Assembly: GCF_000801105.2 (NCBI RefSeq)
Contig: NC_079517.1
Span: forward strand, 20,097,579 to 20,161,578
Direction: 5' to 3'
Length of the DNA: 64,000 nt
Origin: Raphanus sativus
Taxonomy: Eukaryota; Streptophyta; Magnoliopsida; Brassicales; Brassicaceae
Shown piece by piece: positions 34,379-45,388 of this stretch. Made by a program: the position numbers and the translations under genes. How positions within the stretch are numbered: the stretch's first letter is position 1; each line of letters starts with the position of its first letter. Under the pieces are notes generated by a model. The model had not been told where the DNA came from. It saw only the letters and a list, made by a program, of their open reading frames with translations, and did not search any database.

Positions 34379-34860
34379 TCAAACGTCTCTGAACTCACGC
34401 CCCGTATCATACTGTAGCGTCGAAGCTCGGTCATCTCCTACAAACAGAAGTAAATAGCGGCGATATTCCTCAGTAGGATCCCAGTGTTCAATTCTCTTCT
34501 CCAGCCATTCTCTCATGAGCTCCCACCTAGCGTATGCCCTCACACGTTGCACCAATAGATCACGCTGCGCCATCATATCCTGCACCTATTACGAATGAGC
34601 GACACCCCACCAAGCAGCCTCTGATGGACTCCCGCCTGCAAATCTTGACCAAGAGCAGCCTTGACGTAACCTGGCGAATTGGAGGAAAAGCCGGTAAAAG
34701 CAGCCATCGCCAGTCGTGGGGATGAGTATAAAACATGTGCCTCTTTCGCGTCTTACCCTTCTGATATTCATCATAAACAACCGACACCGAGAGCCTCACG
34801 ATACTCCCTGAAAAAGAAAAGTAAGAAGATGGAATTATATCAAGCAAAACTCCAGGGTTA
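34379..34860 (-). pseudogene. Probable retroelement gag-like fragments
   Basis: Two minus-strand frames abut: 34560-34847 (segments VVYDEYQKGKTRKRHMFYTH and HDWRWLLLPAFPPIRQ) and 34379-34585 (MAQRDLLVQRVRAYARWELM, then REWLEKRIEHWDPTEEYRRY). The second has the amphipathic, Arg/Glu-rich look of plant retrotransposon gag proteins, and I recall similar repeated proteins from Brassica, but I cannot name the family. No LTR or primer site was found nearby, so it is a fragment at best. Confidence 0.35.
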
Positions 34861-35036
34861 GAAATTGACCCCAGATACGGCTATGACGCAGAGCTTCCTT
34901 GCTCATCAGAAAGGTAACCCCCCAAAAACGTCGGGAATCTCATTGCCAGTTTGGCCACCGCTTCCCCGCTGAAAGACACGGGACGAGATACATCTAGCAA
35001 CAACACATGACGAGTAAAAAAGCTGGGATATATCAA

Positions 35037-35276
35037 CTAAAAGAAAAGAAAGAAGAACTTCTAAGATGCTTCCAAATAGGTTTACTATGCGTGCAAGAAA
35101 ATGCAGAGGAAAGGCCAACTATGGGGTCGGTAGTAATGATGCTTGGAAGCGAAGCAGCCATTCCGCAGCCTAAACCGCTCACTTTGTCTAATCCCTCCAT
35201 TTGTAAAGATTCCTTTGGTGACATTGCTTCGTCCTCGGTAAACTATGTTACATTTACAGTAATTGAGGCTCACTAG
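35037..35276 (+). pseudogene. C-terminal fragment of an S-domain-type receptor kinase
   Basis: The plus-strand frame reads [20 protein letters not shown] then [20 protein letters not shown], then a Ser-rich tail ending [14 protein letters not shown] and a stop. These match the last kinase subdomain (the conserved GLLCVQ.....RP.M..V..ML) and the VN..T.S.IDAR-like C-terminus of S-locus/G-type lectin receptor kinases. Everything upstream (lectin domain, membrane segment, kinase catalytic loop) is missing, and the preceding sequence is unrelated. It is a gene fragment, by truncation or transduplication; a cysteine-rich RLK origin is a less likely alternative. Confidence 0.75.
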
Positions 35277-35691
35277 TATTGTTAAAATGTTTAAAACGTA
35301 ATATTAAGTTTAAATGTTTAAAATATAAGATTAAGTTAAAATGCTTACATTTTCGTCTCTTACTTCATAAAATAAAATGTGCCTTTTTCTTCAAATGTAA
35401 TATTCATTAACGATACTGAATGTTTAATATTTTCAAAATATTTGAAAGAAGAACAGAGAAATTATTTTATGTAAAAGTGGAACCTTTTCTTTCACCTAAA
35501 TGTTCATGTATTTAATCGTGGCTGAGCGATAATCCAGCAACAATATATGATTAAGGCAACGTGGCAATTAAAGTTAGCTTTTCTTCTTACATTCTCATTG
35601 TTTTTTTAAGATTCAGTTCCGCAAATGAGTATAATCCAATGAAAATATACAATGGTACAATGGGATTGAAATAAAGAGAACTGTCTCGTTA

Positions 35692-35838
35692 ATGGAAACT
35701 CTCCAGCTAGCACCTCTTGAAGCGGAAGATTGGGAAAAAGCTAACCTTAAAGAAGACACCAAGGAAGATGACGACCACCACCACATGTCGTCGCTTCAAT
35801 CTTCTCCGAGGATCCCAAATCCAGACTTGTTAAATTAA
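35692..35838 (+). CDS. Short ORF of 48 codons, unknown
   Basis: ATG at 35692 to TAA at 35838 encodes 48 residues: METLQLAPLEAEDWEKANL, then an acidic/His stretch (KEDTKEDDDHHH), then SSLQSSPRIPNPDLLN. Base composition is clearly richer in GC than the flanks, which suggests a remnant of a real exon. I do not recognise the protein. It could equally be captured gene sequence beside the TRIM that follows. Confidence 0.25.
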   Translation: METLQLAPLEAEDWEKANLKEDTKEDDDHHHMSSLQSSPRIPNPDLLN

Positions 35839-35949
35839 CGCTTCATGGGTTAATAATGGTTCATTCAGTGGACTATAGCGGACCTACTTAGATCAAATAG
35901 GAATTGAACGTTTTAGACGACAAGGCTGCCACAAAAAAAAGACTACAAG

Positions 35950-36703
35950 TGTAACGCTCTGACCGCCCACGGCTAATGGACCACTCACGCCCGTTCTCTA
36001 GGCCTGTGGGCCCTATCCCATCCGATGGTCGGTCGTTAATTTTTCCAAGGCTCGAAATCATTGTTTACTGACCCTGCAATCACCATCCGACCTTTTCTCG
36101 TACTTTGGTCTCACTTACACGGTATCGCGAATCACTTTCCGATAGGTCACCCATCCTTTCACTACTCCAGCCCAAAAACGCTTAACTCTGGAGTTCTAAA
36201 CGGATGTGTGACGGAAAAGGTAAGTCAACTTTGGTGACATAGGTAGCCAAATCAATTCTCTTAAGCTTTTTCATATATCACAACTTGGGATGTTACAATT
36301 TATCCCTTCTCAAAAAACGCAACGTCCTCGTTGTGCCCCACGACAGGTCTAAAGACGCCTCTCAGGTCAGAATTGAGACGGCTAACCAGCTCTGATACCA
36401 CTTGTAACGTTCCGACCGTCCACGATTAATGGGCCATCCAGCCCGTTCTTTAGGCCCGTGGGCCCCATCCCATCCTACGGTCGGTCGTTAATTTTTCCAA
36501 AGCTCGAAATCATTGTTTACTGTCCCTGCAATCACCACCCGACATTTTCCCGTGCTTTGGTCTCACTTACACGGTATCGCGAATCACTTTCCGATAGGTC
36601 ACTCATCCTTTCACTACTCTAGTCCAAGCACGCTTAACTCTGGAGTTTTAAACGAATGTGTGACGGAAAAGGTACGGTGACATAGGTAACTCGGGATGTT
36701 ACA
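35950..36703 (-). mobile_element. TRIM: miniature LTR retrotransposon (754 bp)
   Basis: Two LTRs, 35950-36297 (348 bp) and 36403-36703 (301 bp), both read TGTAACG...GGATGTTACA and flank a 105-bp interior. A 5-bp duplication ACAAG lies at 35945-35949 and 36704-36708. On the minus strand, TGGTATCAGAGC at 36389-36400 is the primer site complementary to initiator tRNA-Met, and GAGAAGGGATAAAT before the other LTR is a plausible polypurine tract. No coding sequence is present, so this is a terminal-repeat retrotransposon in miniature. The LTRs differ at many sites and the left one carries about 47 extra bases, so it is fairly old. Confidence 0.85.
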
Positions 36704-36849
36704 ACAAGGCTGCCACAAAAGTCTCTCGTCTCTTCATGTTAAAATGGAAAGATTATTATGGAAAGTGTCTTGCTTAGGAGATATACAAATTAAACTATTT
36801 AGACAGAGATGGATTGTTTAGATTTGGTGGATATGATTGTTAACCCAAC

Positions 36850-36894
36850 TAATTGACCGGACTTTTTTTTTGAAAGATTAATTGACCGGACTTT
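36850..36894 (-). mobile_element. Micro-retroposon footprint, minus orientation
   Basis: TAATTGACCGGACTTT occurs at 36850-36865 and 36879-36894 without mismatch. The 13 bases between are six T plus GAAAGAT, which is ATCTTTC followed by poly(A) on the minus strand. Confidence 0.55.
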
Positions 36895-37289
36895 GCCTCA
36901 TTCTGCTTTTTACAACACGATTGTTGAAGATTTAGCATTTCTTATAACCTCATATTTAAAATTTACGTGCATATTCTCTTTGCCAAGAAGACAAAATGTT
37001 GGTATCCTTTTATCATGTAAATCAGATCGCATTAGAGCGAAAAATATATAGAATGCTGACAAACAAAGGAACCAATCCACTGTAAAACGACAAATAAATT
37101 TAGTCTGTACGTAGAGAGTAGGTTATAGGTAAAAATGCATTCAACCTAAACTCAATGAACGTTGAGAACAATATAGTTCTATTCCTCCGATGTGAAATCC
37201 CTACTAATAAATGTCCACATCAGCAGAAAAAAATTCTCTTAAAAATGTCATGTAGCATTGTTACTAAAAAAACAAAAAATAATTAATAA

Positions 37290-39640
37290 ATAAATATACG
37301 ATATAAAAAAAAATAATAAGTAAATATACAATCTAAGAAACATACATATTACATTAATATATGATCATTTGATATAAAAACAAAAAATATAATAATTAAA
37401 TATACAATAAAAAAATAAACAATAAGTAAATATAAAATATAAGATATGGAAGACAACATTAAACATCTATCTGAAAAATATATATTTTTACATTTTTATT
37501 ATTTCCAAATATTTTTATAAGTAAATATACAATATAAGAAAGAAAGAAAAGCAAATATAAAATTAAAAAATGGAAACACTACATTAAACATCTATCTGAA
37601 AAATGTATATTTTTTTAAAAAAATATTATTTCCAAATATTTTTATAATTAAATATACAATATAAGAGAAACAATCTTACAATATAAGATATAGAAATACT
37701 AATTAAACATCTATATAATCTTATGATTTGATATAGGAACAAGAAAATTAGAATAAAATATAAAATATAATAAAGAAATTAAGAATAAGTAAATATATTA
37801 TAAAGAAATGAAAAAAGAATTGAATATCTCTCTGAAACAATTATCATACAATAAATAATAAATATATAATATAAGAAATATAAATGCTATATTAAACATC
37901 TATCGTAATATTAGAATAAATAAATATACAATATAAAAATGTAACAATAGGTAAATATAGTATAAGCAATATAAGTTTAGATTAAACATCTAATGTAATA
38001 TTATTATTTTGACATAAATGTAAGAGAAAATAGAAAAGTAAATATACAATATAAGAAAAATAAACAAAAGTAAATATACAATATCAAAAATGGAAACGTT
38101 AAATTAGATATCTACCTGAAATATATATAATAAACTAAATAATAAGTAAATATATAATATATGAAATAAAAATATTAAATTAAATATTTATCATAATATT
38201 AGAATAAAAATAGGGGAATTTTCAAAAATACCACTTTTAAGGTACCATTATTCATCTTTACCACCACTAAAGACACATTTTCAATAATACCTTATTTATT
38301 AAAATGGTAAAGACTCTTATATCTTTGTTTTTATATGTTTTTCAAAATTCTAATCCCAAATTCTAATTCCTAAACCTCCAATTCTAATCCCTAAACCCAA
38401 AATCTTTAACTCTAAACCCTAAACCCTAAACTATATATCCTAAATTCAATATCATAAACCCTAAACCCTAAAGTCTAAACTATAAACCCTAAATCCTTAA
38501 CTCTAAACACTAAATCTTAAACTCTAAACCCTAAACTATATACCTTAAACCCTAAAACATCAAATCTAAACCATAAATCCTAAACCTTTAAATCTAGACC
38601 CTTCATTAAAAGTAGTGGTAAAAGTGGTTAGTGTAAACATGAAAAGTGGTACTATGAAAATGGTATTTTTGGCAATTTCTCATAAAAATAAATAATAAGT
38701 AACTATGCAGTATAAGAAATTGAAAAACTACATTAAATATCTATCTGAAAAATTTATAGTAAAATAAATAATAAATAATAAGTAAATATAAAATATAAGA
38801 AGTAGAAATGGTACATTAAAAATCCATTGTAATATTACCATTTGATATAAATATAAATAATTAGAGTAAGTAAAGATCCAATATAAGAAAAATAAAGAAT
38901 AAGTAAACATACAATATAAGAAATTGAAAATCTATATTAAACATATATTTGAAAATACAAATTTTACATCTTTATTATTTCCAAATATTTTTATAAGAAA
39001 ATATAAAATATATGAAAAATGAATGATAAAAATATACAATATAAGAAATAAAAATAAATTACATTAAACATGTATTATAATATTAGAATAAGTAAATAAG
39101 CAATTAAGAAAAATAATACGCTATCTGTTTCAAATTATATGTTGTCTTAGAAGGTTTATGTTGTTTCACAATAGAAGATTTATGTTTTTTCAAAATATAA
39201 GATGTTTTGAAAAAGTAAATATATAATATCAAAAAATGAAAAAAACTAAATTAAATATGTATCTGTAAAATGTATAGTAAAATAAACAATTAGTAAATAT
39301 AGAATATACGAAATAAAAATATTACACTAAACATCTATCATAATACTAGAATAAAAATAAGTAAATATATAATATAAGAAATATAAAAACTACAATAAAT
39401 ATCTATCTGAAAATTATATTAAAATAATAGTAAGTAAATATACAATATAAGAAATAGAAATATTATTAAAAACATATATCGTAATATTACCATTTCATAT
39501 ATAATCAAAATAATTAGAATAGGTAAATATACAAATACGAAAATAAATTTACAATATAAGAATGGAAAACTATATTAAACAGATATCTGAAAATGTATAG
39601 TTTAACTTTTTTATTATTTTCAAATATTTTTAGAAGTAAA
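37290..39640. repeat. AT-rich degenerate tandem array with recurring 'aaatatacaatataagaaa'
   Basis: Over about 2.3 kb the words 'aagtaaatatacaatataagaaat' and '(a)cattaaacatctatctgaaaa' or '...atc(g/a)taatatta' alternate roughly fifteen times with spacings from about 75 to 190 bp. Copies are diverged and sizes vary, so it is an old array or a product of repeated local duplication. A MITE at 38213-38681 interrupts it. No gene is present; the 38728-38910 frame is a composition artefact. Confidence 0.65.
38213..38681. mobile_element. MULE-like MITE (469 bp), 9-bp duplication, telomere-like core
   Basis: ATAAAAATA flanks the insert at 38204-38212 and 38682-38690. Ends read GGGGAATTTTCAAAAATACC and, inverted, GAGAAATTGCCAAAAATACC, followed on both sides by related 'accacttttaccac' words. 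The interior has many AAACCCTAAA variants. It is non-coding and sits inside the AT-rich array. Same superfamily logic as the element at 16363-17142, but with different termini. Confidence 0.8.
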
Positions 39641-40089
39641 TATACTTGAATAACTGAAATATATTATAAAATCAATAAAGAATAACTGTATAGGTTGCAT
39701 CAGTTCTCTGTTTAACATCTGATTATAACTATAAAAAATCAGTCAATATTAAAATTTTAATCGATTTATGGTTCTATTGGCAAGCAAGACCAATTCTTTA
39801 GAACATATTAACCAAATAAACTAAATACACAAAATAAACAAATAATTAAAGGTCACATATTTTTTCCAAATAAACATATATATATACCCATTTCAGTTCA
39901 AATATATATATTTTTCAAAGGAATAAGAAATAAAAATATATATGAAATTAATTTTATTTTTAATTAAGAATAACTACATATTTAAAATATATTATTTTCT
40001 ATCTATTTGCATTCCCCCCGTAGGACGGGTTTATCACTACTATAGTATGAAAGTTAAGTTACTGATTTTAATTAAAGTATATTGCATAA

Positions 40090-40775
40090 GAGAATCTCCA
40101 AAAGAACTCTCTATTTTGAAGTTTCGAAGACTCTATATTTAAAGTTTTAAGCCAGTGTTCTCCAAAAGTAAAATTTCAAAACTAACTTCAAAACTATTTG
40201 TATTTTACACTATGGTTCTTTTACTTATGATACTTAATTTAAATTCATAAAACTTTATAAATAAATAGCACATATATAAATATGTTATAGAAATATTAAT
40301 TAATAAAATGATACAGTAAAATATATAAGTTTACATAGAAACACAAAATTAAATATTAAATTACAATTAAAATACTGTATTATTCTATAAAACTATTTTT
40401 GTAATACTTCCATATATGATCAATTAGTGCATTTGTTATCTAAATCTAGTTTTGAAAAAAACTTATTTTAAAGTTTTTATTTAATTTTATTTCTAAAATC
40501 AAAATTATAAAAGAAATTTGAAATATTTATGAATTATAAAATTTTGAAGGATTAAAAAGATCAAATAACAAAATATTTAAGAATCACAAATATAAATGTA
40601 AATATAAGGACCAAAATGCAATGAAAAATATGAAACTTCAAATTTGTAGTTTTGAGTTGTGACACTCTATATTTGAAGTTTCACTACTGAAAACTTCAAA
40701 TTTGAAGTTTTGAAGTTTCTTTTTGAAGTACAAAACTCTATATTTGAAGTTATAAAGTGTCTTTTGGAGATGCTC
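40090..40775. mobile_element. Tourist-like MITE (PIF/Harbinger), 686 bp
   Basis: Ends read GAGAATCTCCAAAAGAACTC and, inverted, GAGCATCTCCAAAAGACACT, next to the trinucleotide TAA on both sides (40087-40089 and 40776-40778). A TWA target duplication with GAGC/GGGC-type termini is typical of PIF/Harbinger MITEs. Inner sequence repeats 'aacttcaaatttgaagttt' palindromically near the right end. No ORF. Confidence 0.75.
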
Positions 40776-40778
40776 TAA

Positions 40779-41818
40779 CAAACTGTATTTCTACCGTACC
40801 ATTTTGTTTATTAGAAAATGATTTTTTTTGGTAGAACAATATAGCAAGTTTACATCCATAAAACACTAAGCTGATATGAGATTCTTCTACTATTTTCATT
40901 CTGTCCTAAACTTTTTTTGAGTCATTTGCATGGAAAATACAAATAAGGTGGTAATTTGTACAAATGGAAAACAATAAAAGTTGGAGAGAGAAACATAGTA
41001 AAATTACATGATTATCTCTATGAGTGCTCATAAGAGGAAGAAACAAACCAACTTTCGATTTAGATGGTTATATTTCAATATATCCGGATATTTTACATCT
41101 AACAAACCTATGTTCGTTTTCGATGGTTATATTCCAATTTACCCGAATATTTTACAATCTTAACTGGTTATTATATTAGTGGTTTGGCTAACTTAGATAT
41201 TTATATGGACAATATTATTGTTAGCTGGATATTTCGATTAGTAGTTTATTATCATTATTATAAACTCAAACTCTGATAAGTTAAGTAATATATCAATTAT
41301 CCGGAATCATTATTGTTAGATGAATTGTTCAATCAATGGTCGGCTAAATGTATAATAACTTTTACCATAAGTCACATGAACCTTCAAGGCAACCTCAACA
41401 TATTTGAAAGTTTTGGGACAAATTTGATGAAAGAATCTACTTGTTTAAAAGTCTTGGACCAAAATCGAAGAGTCGCAAAAATCAGAGACCAAACATGCAA
41501 AATTTCAACAAGGTCAGAAATCCCACGATCTGGAAAATTGCTGAAATCAATCGCTACACACCAGAATTGTTCGATCTGCTGTCCTCGGTCTCAAGCTTCG
41601 ATATTATGCTGTAAATAGATCAAAATTTATCTGATTCGACGGAGAACACAAAGTGTTTTTTGATGAGAGAAGATGTTGGAGAAGAAGAACCAATGAATGT
41701 ATCGATTAATGTAAATAAGATAATAGTTGCGTGAGAAAAAGAGAGAAAAAAATGATTCAGAATTGAAAAAATAAGAGAAATAAAAAAACAATAAAAAGAA
41801 ACTTTAAGATTTCTTAAA
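40779..41818. other. Intergenic DNA, nothing certain
   Basis: About 1 kb without a supported gene. The left part holds two copies of 'ttcgat..gatggttatattccaat..atatccgaatattttaca'-like sequence (about 41053-41110 and 41113-41165). A 101-codon frame at 41313-41618 has no recognisable domain, though its region is somewhat GC-richer than its surroundings and may be a decayed exon or leader. Confidence 0.4.
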
Positions 41819-41823
41819 ATAAT

Positions 41824-43530
41824 TGGTATTGGAAGTTTTCAATGCTCCCAAGTCAAATGATAGTATATAAAGGTTGTCGAACCACAGAGAACTAGTGATC
41901 TATAGCACCAGAAATACACAAACTATCTTAATCTAAGCAAATATGAAGATGATGATGGTAACAAACTAAGGTCCTAGAAATATAAACAAGGTGATCTCAA
42001 ATCCAAACTAGAAACAAATGCAAGAATTCAATCAAATGCTAAGGTGGACTCATGGGACTAGGGACTTGATTTTGGGTGACTAAGATCCAAACTAGAGTGG
42101 CAAGCTATCAATCAAACACTTTCCTTATGCCTAGACACAACACTAAACAAGCTCTATCTCTAGATGAATGCTCTTTTGCTAAAGCAACTCAAGCATCTAA
42201 TCTCTTAGGTTGAATGTTACTAAAGCAAACATGGAGAACAAGTCTAATAGCAATCTTAGCCTCTTTAACAACAAATTTCTTTGGCAAAGTAGACTAAAAG
42301 CATTGAAGAGTTGGTTCAGACATTTTATCATACACCTTTCGGGCAGGAAATGTCTAGGGATCTATTTTAGTATGATCAAGACTAAAATAGCATTGAGAAC
42401 CCTCAACAAGCAAAGAAATAAGTAGATCTAACACTAAACACTCTAGATCTTCACTAATCACCCTTAATCACCCTAACCCATGAGTCCAAAATGTGTCTAC
42501 TCCCTAATCTTCATGATAAACCTCAAATCCATATGAGATTCAAGGCTAATCATGTTAATGATTAAGAGAAACAAGATATAAGATGAAGAAATTCCTTAGA
42601 ATGATAAAAAGATTCAAGCTTTTACAAAATGAGGCAAAGTCTAGAGAGAAAAATGAGATACATTAGGGTTTTTGGGTCTAAATCTATTTATAGAGGTGTA
42701 CAAATCGAGCTGGTTTAATTGAAGTAAACCGGGTCAAACCGGACTAAACCGATCAACCATTTGGTTTCGTGCATCTTCTTCTCCCAGCGGCTTCTTGCCC
42801 GCTCCATCAAGCCGCTCCAGAGCTCGCAGCGGTTACCTTGGACCGCTCTATCACGTCGAAATCAAACAGGGAGGTGGCGATGCATAGCGAGCGGTCAAGC
42901 CACACCGCTGCGTCAAGCCGTTGAGATTGCTCCAGCTCGGACTCCATCTTCTTCGTCCCAAGCTTCTCCATAGCCGCTACAGCACTACCTCGTCATCAAT
43001 CTGAACTTCTCCGGCGATCTGTATTGAGTTCGACGCCGTCAACTCCCCCGTCGTCAAGCTCGAACCAAGCCGTAACTGAGCTTCACCTTCGTCGTCGGAA
43101 CCAAATCGCACGGAGGTCTTCGCTTCAAGCTTCGTCGCGAGCCAACCTTCCTTGGCTCTTCTCCATCTCCGAGCTCTCCTACATCGCAATCGGCAATGGC
43201 ACAACCACCACGAACTTCGTCTTCATCGGAATCGAGCCTCGCCGTCGTCAACCAGTCCGGCCAGAAGAAAGCTCGAGGAGAATCAATGGCCAACTCTTGG
43301 CTTTTTGCAACATTGGTCCCTGAAACTTTTGGTTCCTTTCAGTTCGGCTCCAAATTTCCAAAACGTGCAGTTTAACCCTTGCATTTCGCCCCAAACTTCC
43401 AAATGTGCATTCCAACCCCTGTCAAATGCAATTATGCATGCAAATGCAATATATACATCTAAATGCACTCTAAAATGATCATAATAAACTAAAACATGAA
43501 TCTAAAAACCTATAAAATCATGAGATATCA
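41824..43530 (-). repeat. Left (3') LTR of the young element
   Basis: 1707 bp. It differs from the partner at about 41911 and 41913 (two adjacent swaps), in 'caagctatca', and in 'ccaaatttcc'. It includes a GC-rich block at about 42765-43320 and a TATA-like box at 42684-42693 (minus strand). Confidence 0.95.
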
Positions 43531-43545
43531 ACTCCCCCACACTAG
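43531..43545 (-). other. Polypurine tract
   Basis: The plus strand reads ACTCCCCCACACTAG directly after the left LTR; on the element strand this is a purine-rich CTAGTGTGGGGGAGT abutting the 3' LTR, where plus-strand DNA synthesis would be primed. Confidence 0.75.
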
Positions 43546-45388
43546 ACCTTTACTTGTCCACAAGTAAACATTTAAGATCAATCAAAGTGAAGAGTTTGAA
43601 AAAGAGAGCTTATAACCAAAAGAAACACTTTATAGCCTTCAACTTGACATCCTAAGGAAAATATAGCAAATAGCATGAGCAAGAACTTTTATTACACTCT
43701 AGCTTCTCAAGACCTATCCATACTCCTATACCTCTACACAAGTTGCAATGCTTATCCATTAACAAGCTCTTTAGACCAACTCTCACATTCATTTATACAA
43801 ACACATAAGGTGAATACTTGCAAATGGGCATATGATCCTAATCATTTGGCTTGGTGAACAAAGTGGTCAAATGTGAATGAAAACAATGGCTCAAATAAAT
43901 CATTTCAAAGTGGCAATCACTCAAAAACAAGGAGCTTGATCATTATGCAAAATTTATCTAAGACCAGGAGCAATTTATGCATACATAGATCCATTCTCAT
44001 CATTCTACCCTTTCCTAAGTGATATAACAAGCTTCACCCCTATTCACATTCATCCCAATACCCAAAGTAACCCACTTTATCACACTCACCTCATGAACTC
44101 TTTAACTTAACCATCTAAGGATCTTTTTATTAACTTTCCACAACTCTTAGCTCTATCTACCTTCCCACCATCTTATTGATTCATCATTTTTTTTTCTTTT
44201 TTTTTTTTTTTTTTTTTTTTTTCTTTTCTTTATATGGGGGAAGGTTCAAATAGACTAAATCTAGAGATTTCTTATTTTTGATCCTTAGTGGCTTCTTTTC
44301 TCAACTTTTTGATCATCTTTCTCATCTTTCTTTTCTCCCAAACCCAAGATAACAAACTTTAGAATAAACAAACCCACTAACCATCCTAGATGCTAACTCA
44401 AATGAGGATCCTATGCTAGCAAGAGATGAGAACAAATCTATGTCGCTCCCAATACTCTCAAGATTTTGCACATGACAAGCTATCAAAAAGAAGGCCTCAC
44501 TCAAGCAAATCAATGTTGGTCTCAAAGAATGGCTAAGGGTTTAGGGGTAGGAGAGTTCCATTTGGGTTAACAAAGGATAATGAATGGAATAAGATAACCC
44601 AAATGTGTATGAGATCCATGATCAAGTATGCAAGTGCCCATATGCAAGAGAGATTAAGTTCATTAAGTTCAAGTTCAAATTGGAGTTGGCTTTCAAGAGC
44701 AATGTCAATATCAAGCAAGCAACATGTTTCAAGAAGAGTTTTCAAGGCTCGAAACTTACAAGCTTTTTTAAGAGATGCTCAAGCTATTTGATATGTTTAA
44801 CTAGGGTGTCAAATTGAGTTCTAGACATGTGTCCTTTATAAGGTTTGCTCCCAATGCATGAATGCAATCTAAATGCTTCTATACCCAAATCCTAAAGATG
44901 CAAATGATGCAATTAAATGATTTTTTTGTTTTTTTTTCAAAAATTTTTATGCAAATAAATATGCAATGCAATGCATGAGACTCATGACAAGTAGACAAAA
45001 TAGAAAACAATGTGAGATAGTTGACTCTCCCCCAAACTTACTTCACACAGTCCCTTGTGTGAGAGTAAGCTCAAAGAAGAGATCTAAGGAAAATAAAGAA
45101 ACATGAGAATTAAATATGTACAGGGTTGGAGTGGCACACACTTGGAGTTTATTGGCTGAATTGGGTGGTAGAGGACCCTTGGCCTCTTGTTTGTTGCACC
45201 AGTAAACATAGGCTGAAGTGGAAATGAAGACTTCTCTTATCTAGAGATAGACCCAACCTGAAAATCTCAACCATACTTATTAAACAACTTAAAAGAAAGA
45301 AAGATAAAGAAATTTATACAATGGATAAACATGGGACTTCCTCCCAAGTGAGCTTGTTTTAAGTCTCTAGCTTGACTTTGTGTGTATG
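43546..45388 (-). other. Non-coding interior of the young element
   Basis: About 1.85 kb between the ORF and the 3' LTR contains only short frames and a T-rich run (44189-44232, reading as A-rich on the element strand). No retroviral enzyme motif could be found on either strand. In autonomous relatives this space would hold gag-pol. Confidence 0.6.

Noticed and set aside
41313..41618. 101-codon plus-strand gene
   Set aside because: No domain, no neighbouring exon, composition ambiguous; left as an unassigned stretch.
42761..43478. Several ORFs of 60-108 codons on both strands (and identical ones at 47391-48108)
   Set aside because: They lie inside the LTR cassette, overlap one another on opposite strands, and are duplicated only because the LTR is. 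The cassette may derive from a gene, but none of these frames is supported as a gene.
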